Origin: Spirosoma rigui
GTDB lineage: Bacteria > Bacteroidota > Bacteroidia > Cytophagales > Spirosomataceae
Direction: 5' to 3'
DNA: 64,000 nt
Assembly (NCBI RefSeq): GCF_002067135.1
Contig: NZ_CP020105.1
Location: forward strand, 5,394,001 to 5,458,000
This document shows positions 34,084-41,339 of this stretch, one piece after another. A model generated the notes under the pieces. That model made no database searches, was not told the origin of the DNA, and saw only the letters and a list, made by a program, of their open reading frames with translations. How positions within the stretch are numbered: the first letter of the stretch is position 1; each line of letters begins with the position of its first letter. Position numbers and translations under genes: made by a program.

Positions 34084-34869
34084 ATGGTAACACGTATTCT
34101 GATCTGGTTGTGCCTGTTGGCTACTGCACCAGTAAACAACATTCGTGCACAAGGGCAAACCTACGCCGTTGTGGTGGGCGTTTCTGACTATAAATTCCTT
34201 TCCGATAATACGGGTGACCTGCATTTTGCCGACCGGGATGCCAGACAAGTAGCGGCCTTTCTTGAGAGCAAAATAGGCGGCAGCGTGCCCAACAGCCATA
34301 TTCTGCTCCTGACCAATAGTCAGGCAACCCGCACCCGCATCGGACAGGCAGTTTCTTTGTTTCGGCGGGCCAAGGCCGGTGATCGTGTGCTTTTCTATTT
34401 TTCCGGGCACGGCCTTGCCGATAGTTTTGCTCCCTACGATGCATTACCCGGCCGGGCTGGCAGTATGCTCACGCATACCGATATTAAAGAAGCCTTCCGC
34501 CAATCATCGGCATCGACAAAGCTTTGTATCGCAGACGCCTGCCTGTCAGGCAGCATGACGCAGGTACGGGTACCCCATCCATCGCCCAGCCCAACCATTG
34601 CCGATGCCGGAAAAGGTAACGTAGCTATGCTACTGGCCAGTCGTTCAACACAGGTCGCCGTTGAAAGTAGGCGACTGACAGGTGGAGCGTTCACGCATTA
34701 CCTGCTGCTGGGGCTTGGGGGCAGGGCCGACCAAAACGCCGATCGAACAGTTACCATTCGCGAGTTGCACCAGTACATTGCTCCGCGAGTTCGGCAGGCG
34801 ACAGAGGGTAGACAGACTCCCGTTTTTTATGGCCGATTTTCGGACAACCTGGCATTAACGTATCTGTAA
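34084..34869 (+). CDS. Exported caspase-like (C14) protease
   Basis: This 261-residue protein of the caspase/metacaspase clan has its catalytic dyad visible: His109 in FYFSGHGLAD and Cys153 in CIADACLSGSM. The N-terminus opens the fold with YAVVVGVSDYKFLSDN. A signal peptide (MVTRILIWLCLLATAPVNNIRAQ) indicates export, so it should act in the periplasm or outside. DQNADRTVTIREL near the end resembles an EF-hand loop, and many metacaspases need calcium. No prodomain is seen. Being sandwiched between phosphatase and kinase suggests its activity or synthesis is tied to the phospho-circuit. Confidence 0.87.
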   Translation: MVTRILIWLCLLATAPVNNIRAQGQTYAVVVGVSDYKFLSDNTGDLHFADRDARQVAAFLESKIGGSVPNSHILLLTNSQATRTRIGQAVSLFRRAKAGDRVLFYFSGHGLADSFAPYDALPGRAGSMLTHTDIKEAFRQSSASTKLCIADACLSGSMTQVRVPHPSPSPTIADAGKGNVAMLLASRSTQVAVESRRLTGGAFTHYLLLGLGGRADQNADRTVTIRELHQYIAPRVRQATEGRQTPVFYGRFSDNLALTYL

Positions 34870-34898
34870 GAGAGAAATCTGATTTACAAAAGCTCGTT

Positions 34899-37145
34899 AT
34901 GAATCAATCCTTTACTTCTTTCTCTGAATTCAAACGCCGTTATCCAATCCGTCCGAACGATACCAATGCTTTACTGGGTAGTGGTTCCTACGGCCGGGTT
35001 TTTAAGGTTGAAGATCAGGTTGAAACAGAGTGGGTAGCCATTAAAATCAGCGAATTCAAAGGAAACGACAACAAATCGTTAAAAGCAGAAGTTGAGCTGG
35101 CACAACGGGTACCAAGGCAGGGAAATATTGCCCGCTATGATGCATGCTTTCGGCTGGAAACAGATACTAGCGTTAGTGATTTTGCTATCATGAAGTACTA
35201 TCCGGATGGTAATCTGGCTGACCTGCTACAACGCGTTACCCTGACACCAACTCAGATTTATGACATCACACGCGGCATCTTACTCGGTCTACAGCACCTG
35301 CACCGGAACCGCATTGTACACCGTGACTTTAAACCAGCCAACATTCTTATTTCCCGCGACAATGCTCAGCGGCTTATACCTAAAATTGCAGACTTTGGCC
35401 TGAGCAAGCTGGTAACCAGTGATGAACTGGATAATTCTGATTTTGACCTAAGCGACGGACGAGGTACTCCCTCTTACAAAGCGCCCGAGCAGATAGAAGG
35501 AAGCCGGGTCAGTTTCAACCTAGATCTGTGGGCATTTGGGGTTATCCTGTACGAGATCATGACGGGTGAGAAGCCCTTTAAAGCTGACCTGCGCAATAGC
35601 AGTGAACAGTCGGCCCGACGCGAGATCGAGAAGAAAATCATGACGGTAGAGCTACCGTCGCGGATTCATGAGATTGCCGAGCCTTACGCCAGTATCATTC
35701 GGCGCTGCCTGGTACGTGATATTCACGAACGGGTACGCCGGGAAGAAGAGCTGCTTGACTTGCTGGATGAGATACCGCAATTGCTTGTTGAAGCGAAACG
35801 GTTAGCTGAACAGCATCGATACCCGGAAGCGGTACCTCTTTTTGAACAGATACTTGATAGGCGGGAGCAGCATGCGGAAGCCGAAGCGGGTTTAACAACA
35901 TGCCAGTCGGCGCTGGGTAATCAGCTCGTTAATGACTTGCTGAAACAGGCAAACCAATACGTAGCGCAAAAGCAGTTTAAACAGGCAAAAAATGCATTTG
36001 AGGAGGTACTTCAACTATCACCTACCCATTCAGACGCTAGTCAGGGGTTGGCATTATGCGTAAGTCGTCTACGGCCCGAACCAGTAAAAATCCTCCAGCC
36101 GACCACCGACCCAACAGATGTATTCGTACCTGGCACTGACCTTTACACCCCATCGGTCCCGGTAAAGCCTATCGTTGCCGCTACAAGCAACCCAATAGCA
36201 AACAATACCAGAACGGCCCCTACTAGACCGGTGGTGGCTTCGGTTTCTGACACAACGAAACAGGTCATAATTAATAATCCTGTATCAACTGCCGTAACTC
36301 GCACGATTCCCTGGCGAGTGCTGGCCCCGGTAGCGCTGGGATTGGGAGTGTTGGTCTGGTACGTTAACTCACGAACCGTACCTGATTCAACTGTTACCGG
36401 GCAACCGACAAAAGTGGCTTCCAGCAGTATTGAAACAACCGAGAAGGCTGGCATTATGCCCAATCCGTTCAGGAAAGAGACGCCGAAGATAGCTGATCCT
36501 ACCCCAGGTACGATGCCTGCATCTGACGCCATACCAGTCCCCACAAAAACGTCGGCTCCCAATTCTGTCGATAAGCGAATTGATATCGCGATGGACAAAG
36601 CGCGGCTGGCCTATGAACGTAAAGAATACGAACTCGCCATTGTGCTTTGTCGGAGCGCAATCCAGCTAGACCCAACCCGTCAGGATGTAGCGGCTTTCCT
36701 TACATCATCGAGCAAAGCCAGTCAGCGGCTGGCGGCAGCAAACACGCCTTCAGTAGCGCTGCCTAAAGAAGAGAAAGAGTCGAAAACAGCCGAGCCCGTC
36801 AAACCTGTTACCCCAGCACCAGATGAGAAAGATAAAGCTCAGAAAGAAAAGCAGGAGGCTCAACTTGCCTATGAACAGCTCATCGATGACGGGATGAAGG
36901 CAATCGCCAATGGTAATAACAAAGCTAAAGCTATCGCGGATTTTAGCAAAGCCGGTTCTCTGGCTAAGGAGCACAACTTGAGTACTACCAGGGCTGAAGG
37001 AGCCTACGCAACATACCTGACAAAGGCTAACCGTATCTTCGACAGCGAAGAATATGAGGGAGCTAAGGCTTGGTTCAAGGTAGCCCAGGCGTTGAAAGAC
37101 ACTCCCGAAGTCCGCACGAAAATCAAACAATGCACAAATCAATAA
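34899..37145 (+). CDS. Transmembrane Ser/Thr protein kinase with TPR segments
   Basis: This 748-residue Hanks-type kinase is the core of the operon. The kinase domain covers about residues 20-290: GSGSYGRVFKV (P-loop), VAIKISEF (Lys), HRDFKPANILI (Asp143), DFGLSKL (Asp165), GTPSYKAPEQ and DLWAFGVILYE. TPR-like repeats follow (residues about 300-390), then a Pro/Thr-rich linker. One membrane helix lies at about 473-490 (VLAPVALGLGVLVWYV). The C-terminal half, outside the membrane, has a Lys/Glu-rich coiled segment and more TPR-like helices. It could sense an envelope signal and phosphorylate the FHA partners. Confidence 0.92.
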   Translation: MNQSFTSFSEFKRRYPIRPNDTNALLGSGSYGRVFKVEDQVETEWVAIKISEFKGNDNKSLKAEVELAQRVPRQGNIARYDACFRLETDTSVSDFAIMKYYPDGNLADLLQRVTLTPTQIYDITRGILLGLQHLHRNRIVHRDFKPANILISRDNAQRLIPKIADFGLSKLVTSDELDNSDFDLSDGRGTPSYKAPEQIEGSRVSFNLDLWAFGVILYEIMTGEKPFKADLRNSSEQSARREIEKKIMTVELPSRIHEIAEPYASIIRRCLVRDIHERVRREEELLDLLDEIPQLLVEAKRLAEQHRYPEAVPLFEQILDRREQHAEAEAGLTTCQSALGNQLVNDLLKQANQYVAQKQFKQAKNAFEEVLQLSPTHSDASQGLALCVSRLRPEPVKILQPTTDPTDVFVPGTDLYTPSVPVKPIVAATSNPIANNTRTAPTRPVVASVSDTTKQVIINNPVSTAVTRTIPWRVLAPVALGLGVLVWYVNSRTVPDSTVTGQPTKVASSSIETTEKAGIMPNPFRKETPKIADPTPGTMPASDAIPVPTKTSAPNSVDKRIDIAMDKARLAYERKEYELAIVLCRSAIQLDPTRQDVAAFLTSSSKASQRLAAANTPSVALPKEEKESKTAEPVKPVTPAPDEKDKAQKEKQEAQLAYEQLIDDGMKAIANGNNKAKAIADFSKAGSLAKEHNLSTTRAEGAYATYLTKANRIFDSEEYEGAKAWFKVAQALKDTPEVRTKIKQCTNQ

Positions 37146-37154
37146 CCTAATTCT

Positions 37155-38057
37155 ATGAGTCGATTACTACCTCAACTTGTCCTTTGTTTTTTATTATTTA
37201 TCCCGATAGCGCCAACGTTAGCCACTGCTTATAAGGAATCAAAAACCGTTGTCATTGATGATGAGTATGATGCTTATAAGAAGAAGGGTGACGACTTTTT
37301 TAAAGTCGGCAAATATTCCGAAGCCCGTCGCCAGTATCAAAACTGCCTGGAAGTTCCCGGCTTTGAGAACGACGCTTACGCTAAGGAACAACTGGATAAA
37401 TGTGCAACGGCATTAGCGTTGCGCCAACAGGCCGACGATGCTTTAAAGCAGGGAAAGGGGCAGGATGCCCTCAATCTATACGGCAAAGTACTAGCTGTCA
37501 ATCCAGATGATCAACTTACAAAAAGTCAGCTCGCCGATTATTACGAGCAGGAAGGGAACAAGTTGTACAATCAGCAAAAGTACGCTCAGGCAAAAGCTCG
37601 CTATGAGCAGGCACTACCTTACTCAACCCGTCAGGAAACCCTTCGACTCCAGATTCAGAATTCTGAAAAGAATCTGGTGCCCATTACACCTAAGCGGGTT
37701 GGCTTAAAAGTATTCACGGGAGCCGTTGCGGTGGGTGCCGGCGCTTACGCTTTGCTCCTGCGCAGCGATTTTCAGAACAAACAGGCGGCATTGAATGACA
37801 TCAGCCTGACAGCTGACCCTTCCAATACGGGTATCATTGCCAACCCTGAGTCATACCGACAGTGGAACGAAGCCTATAACGCAGCCGAAGCAGCTCAGCA
37901 AAAGAACAGCCTGTACAAAGCCTGCCTGGGCGTTGCTGCCGTTGCCACAGTGGCCGAACTGTACCTGCTTATTCACAAACCCAAGCCACGCGTCCGCACG
38001 ATTAGCTGGCGTCCATCATCCACTTCCTGGGGCTTAGCCATCGCTCTCTCTCTTTAA
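37155..38057 (+). CDS. Exported TPR protein with hydrophobic C-terminal segments
   Basis: This 300-residue protein has a signal peptide (MSRLLPQLVLCFLLFIPIAPTLA). Three or so TPR units follow, such as DDFFKVGKYSEARRQYQNCL, ADDALKQGKGQDALNLYGKV and GNKLYNQQKYAQAKARYEQA. Two later hydrophobic stretches (VFTGAVAVGAGAYALLL and CLGVAAVATVAELYLLI) would place the C-terminal third in a membrane. TPR units echo those in the periplasmic half of the kinase, so an interaction is plausible but unproven. It starts 10 bp after the kinase stop. Confidence 0.78.
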   Translation: MSRLLPQLVLCFLLFIPIAPTLATAYKESKTVVIDDEYDAYKKKGDDFFKVGKYSEARRQYQNCLEVPGFENDAYAKEQLDKCATALALRQQADDALKQGKGQDALNLYGKVLAVNPDDQLTKSQLADYYEQEGNKLYNQQKYAQAKARYEQALPYSTRQETLRLQIQNSEKNLVPITPKRVGLKVFTGAVAVGAGAYALLLRSDFQNKQAALNDISLTADPSNTGIIANPESYRQWNEAYNAAEAAQQKNSLYKACLGVAAVATVAELYLLIHKPKPRVRTISWRPSSTSWGLAIALSL

Positions 38058-38104
38058 CTTACCCCCACTCGTTCGGCGCAGTGACGCTACTCACAAGTAT
38101 TATC

Positions 38105-39763
38105 ATGAAAAAAAATATACTGTCTTACCTGATCGGGCTGAGCTTACTCTGTCTTGGCGGGCAACTACTAATTGGTTGTGACACCTGGGATTTACCTACG
38201 CGTAAATCCCAGCGGGATTGCGTTAAACCATCCGGAACACTAGATGCAATTGCTCAACTAAAGCAAGTTAGTTTCAGCATCAATAACGGGTCGGGCACCA
38301 TCGATCAGGTTAGTTGGGACTTTGGTAACGGCAATACAACGGTTACCAAAGGTATGACAACTATCTACACGTATCCGACATCGGGTAAATACAATGTAAA
38401 GGCTACCCTCACAAACTCCTGCGGTTCAGAAACGACACTGCTACGTACAATAGAGGTAAGCGACGCAGTACCACCAACGGTAACGCTACAGGCTTTTGGC
38501 ACAACGTCCACTACTACTGCCACCGCAAGCATGGCCGTCACGTCCAATGGCAACGCGAGTATTACCCGGTATGGCGTGTGCTATTCATCTACGAATCCAG
38601 TACCGACAATAAATGATCTGACCCAGGAAGTCACGGGCAATCCGGCAACGAATACCCCCCTATCAATTCTATTGAAGGATTTACAGCCCAATACATTCTA
38701 TTACGCCCGTAGTTACGCAGTAAACTCAGCGGGCATGACATATAGCAGCCCTGTACAAACATTTCGAACCGGGCAAAATCCAGCCGTAACGACCAGCTCA
38801 GCTACCAACGTTGCAACAGCAACAGCCAATGTAAATTTTGTGGTTAGCAGTCCGGGTAATCCAGCCGCAACCAGCTACGGTATCTGTTATTCATCGACGA
38901 TGAATACACCCGACATTTCGAGTTCGGTGGTACCAGTAAATAGCCCGACCGTAGCAGCCAATACCGTCGTTAACCTTACTAATCTGACTCCAAATACGAC
39001 ATATTACTACCGGGCTTATGCCAAGACGCCCTCCGGCGAGGTTATTTACGGAGCCGTTATGTCATTCACGACGCAGGCTGACGCTGTTACCCAAGACCTA
39101 ATTGCTTATATACCATTCACCAACCAAAGTACAGATGATCTTAGCGGTAATGGTAACCGTGTCTTTTTGGTAAATAATCCAACGTTCACAACCGACCGAA
39201 AAGGAGTAGCAAATGCCGCTGTTCAATTAAATGGGGCCAGCAATTACTTCTACATGAATGATAACAGTACGTTGCGTCCAGATGCGTTATCGATAAGCAT
39301 TTGGATTAAACCTGTAGCTGTCAACAACGTAAATAACCGAGTACAGATTTATAACAAATCACGTTGGATTGAAGGATCGGGGGAGATGTACAGTTCACTT
39401 ATTAAGATAAATGAAACAGGACCTGGCCTGACGTTTATGACAGATGTTAAACAGAACAGTAACTGTCAATCAGGCCAAGGCTGGCAGAATTCTCAGTTTA
39501 GCAGTAGCTTTCAGCTTAACACTTGGCACCATTTGGTCTTTACCTATTCAGGCCGATCAATACGTATGTATTTTGATAACGTTTTGATTGATCAGCGAGA
39601 TAATTTACCTGCCAACACCATGGACAACTGTCCAGGGGGTGAGCTGAAGTTTGGTGCTCAGTTAAGAGATTATCCCAACTACTTCAATGGCGCTATGGAT
39701 GATATAAGAATCTACAAGCGGGCATTGACGGCTACGGAAGTAGGTACATTGTTCAACCAGTAA
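38105..39763 (+). CDS. Surface lipoprotein with PKD, Fn3-like and LamG-like domains
   Basis: This 552-residue lipoprotein starts at ATG 38105, with the lipobox LLIGC (Cys about residue 25). A PKD-type domain follows, with VSWDFGNGNTTVTKG and YTYPTSGKYNVKATLTNSCG. Two related Fn3-like repeats come next, with RYGVCYSSTNPVP and SYGICYSSTMNTP and the endings LQPNTFYYARSYAVNSAG and LTPNTTYYYRAYAKTPSG. The C-terminal 220 residues form a LamG/concanavalin-like domain (ALSISIWIKP, DDIRIYKRALTATEVGTLF). It probably binds glycans or proteins at the outer-membrane surface. It closes the eight-gene operon and ends 13 bp from the convergent putative anti-sigma gene. Confidence 0.85.
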   Translation: MKKNILSYLIGLSLLCLGGQLLIGCDTWDLPTRKSQRDCVKPSGTLDAIAQLKQVSFSINNGSGTIDQVSWDFGNGNTTVTKGMTTIYTYPTSGKYNVKATLTNSCGSETTLLRTIEVSDAVPPTVTLQAFGTTSTTTATASMAVTSNGNASITRYGVCYSSTNPVPTINDLTQEVTGNPATNTPLSILLKDLQPNTFYYARSYAVNSAGMTYSSPVQTFRTGQNPAVTTSSATNVATATANVNFVVSSPGNPAATSYGICYSSTMNTPDISSSVVPVNSPTVAANTVVNLTNLTPNTTYYYRAYAKTPSGEVIYGAVMSFTTQADAVTQDLIAYIPFTNQSTDDLSGNGNRVFLVNNPTFTTDRKGVANAAVQLNGASNYFYMNDNSTLRPDALSISIWIKPVAVNNVNNRVQIYNKSRWIEGSGEMYSSLIKINETGPGLTFMTDVKQNSNCQSGQGWQNSQFSSSFQLNTWHHLVFTYSGRSIRMYFDNVLIDQRDNLPANTMDNCPGGELKFGAQLRDYPNYFNGAMDDIRIYKRALTATEVGTLFNQ

Positions 39764-39776
39764 AGCTGGTTGCCCT

Positions 39777-40550
39777 CTAGCTGAGTTTGCGCAAGACACG
39801 CTGAGCCAGCGATTGGAACGGGTTAGCCCTGTCTGCACTGATTCGCTTCAGTAAAGGCAGGGCTTTTTGCTTCTGATTATCTTTAACGTACGCCAAAGCC
39901 AATGTCCACTCTACTTTCTGACGCAGCTGTAACGAAGGAGTTGCTGATGCGCTGATGAGGGCTGGAATTGCTTCTTTTGGTTGCTTATTAGCCAGATAGC
40001 TTAGCCCTAAAAAGTAGTTTTTGTAGTATACCGTCTGTTTGTCAGCGGGTGTGTTTTTCAATCGCTCAATTACCTGATCATACTTACCGGCTTTGTAGCT
40101 CGTCAATGCATCCGGAAAACGAGTTTGTACTTCCGGTGGGACATTAGTAGCCGGAAATCCTTTGGTTAGCTCATCAGTCATGGTATCAGCATAAGCCATA
40201 TCCCGCCGTCCACCAGCCGTTTCTTGGTAAGCAACGTAGGCAACACTCAGTATAACCACGATCGATGCGGCCATAGCCCAATACCGCCACGTAGCTAATG
40301 GACGAACAATAGCAGGCTGTCTGGTTCCACTAGCAGGAAGTGTAGATTTGTACTGCGTCTTCGCCCGTTCCAGCACCCGTTCAATACCAATAGCTCTCAA
40401 ACCCAGTCTGATTTCCCGCTGGCGGTCAACCTCCGCCAACAGGTCGGAATCAGCCCGCATATCCGCTTCGAACAACGTCCGGTCTGATGTAGAAAGCTCA
40501 TTTTTCAAATAAGCTTCCAGTAACTCGTACTGTTCTTCGGTAAGTTTCAT
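39777..40550 (-). CDS. Putative anti-sigma factor with periplasmic TPR domain
   Basis: This 257-residue protein has an anti-sigma-like cytoplasmic N-terminus (YELLEAYLKNELSTSDRTLF), though the zinc-binding His/Cys residues of ZAS domains are missing. One membrane helix lies at about 87-107 (YWAMAASIVVILSVAYVAY). The C-terminal half is TPR-like (YKAGKYDQVIERLKNTPADK, YFLGLSYLANKQPKEAIPAL) and would lie in the periplasm. Its start overlaps the end of the sigma-factor gene by 4 bp, the usual arrangement of sigma/anti-sigma pairs. The TPR sensor part matches the TPR theme of the neighbouring kinase operon. Confidence 0.75.
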   Translation of the reverse strand: MKLTEEQYELLEAYLKNELSTSDRTLFEADMRADSDLLAEVDRQREIRLGLRAIGIERVLERAKTQYKSTLPASGTRQPAIVRPLATWRYWAMAASIVVILSVAYVAYQETAGGRRDMAYADTMTDELTKGFPATNVPPEVQTRFPDALTSYKAGKYDQVIERLKNTPADKQTVYYKNYFLGLSYLANKQPKEAIPALISASATPSLQLRQKVEWTLALAYVKDNQKQKALPLLKRISADRANPFQSLAQRVLRKLS

Positions 40551-41134
40551 AATCCTTGTTTGTGGGCGGCCTGCTCATAAAATGACTTCAACTTTTCGGC
40601 ACAACTGTACCGTTTTGATCGGGCCGACGACTCTTTCATACCCAACCGTTCGGCAATCTCACGCAATGATAACTCATCAACGTAAAACCATTCAATTAGC
40701 TGCCTGCAATCGTCTTTAAGCTGCTCCAACGACGAGCGGACGGTTTTAACAACGTCAAGCCGCTCCAAATCCTCGAGAATATCTGCCGAGTCAGCCGTAT
40801 CAACAACATCGGGCATTGCACCACGCATCCGAAGCCGGGCCGATTTTAATTCAGTAAGCCATACGCGCTTACAGTATTCGAAAACTACCGTAGTAACCCG
40901 CGTACCTGGTTGATATTGGTATTTACCCGTCTCTATGTTCAACAGCAAACTGAGCAATCCTTTCTGAAAAGCATCTTCAGCATCCATCTCCGACGCGCTA
41001 TTTGTTAGCATCCAGTACTGAAACGATGGAAATGTTTCGGTATATAAATACGCGTACGCCAGCTCATTCCGTTGACGTAGTGCCGTGTATAAATCATGAT
41101 CGTTGAGGTATGGATAGGCTTTCCGGGGTTGCAT
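40547..41134 (-). CDS. ECF-type RNA polymerase sigma factor
   Basis: This 195-residue sigma-70 family protein has a region 2 with FQYWMLTNSASEMDAEDAFQ, GLLSLLLNIETGKYQYQ and TVVFEYCKRVWLTELKSAR. A linker and a region 4 helix-turn-helix follow (DELSLREIAERLGMKESSAR, SKRYSCAEKLKSFYEQ). The length fits ECF sigma factors. With the overlapping membrane protein it forms a likely sigma/anti-sigma pair. The target promoters cannot be read, but the convergent FHA-kinase operon is an obvious candidate. Confidence 0.88.
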   Translation of the reverse strand: MQPRKAYPYLNDHDLYTALRQRNELAYAYLYTETFPSFQYWMLTNSASEMDAEDAFQKGLLSLLLNIETGKYQYQPGTRVTTVVFEYCKRVWLTELKSARLRMRGAMPDVVDTADSADILEDLERLDVVKTVRSSLEQLKDDCRQLIEWFYVDELSLREIAERLGMKESSARSKRYSCAEKLKSFYEQAAHKQGL

Positions 41135-41339
41135 AAGCGCATTAACTGAACAAGTTTTAAACCTGACTGCACACCTCCGGACTCACGGGTTCGATCATAC
41201 GCTGTAGGTGAATCGGCGATGTATCCGAAATGTAAGTCGATAAATATAAACAAGTATTAACTCAGCTCTACATCACTACTAAAAGCTATTGACCAACAAT
41301 CATTTATAGAATAAAAACTTATCTAGTATTCATCATTTG

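Noticed and set aside
38105..38116. A8 run at the start of the PKD lipoprotein gene as a slippage site
   Set aside because: It is part of a common ATG-AAA-AAA-AAT signal-peptide start, and no truncated product would have an obvious purpose.
30842..39763. Type VI secretion regulatory module
   Set aside because: Kinase, PP2C and FHA recall T6SS control, but no Tss structural gene, ClpV, Hcp or VgrG is present anywhere in the window.
41185..41205. GGTTCGATC stretch resembling a tRNA T-loop
   Set aside because: No acceptor stem, anticodon arm or D-arm could be assembled around it on either strand.
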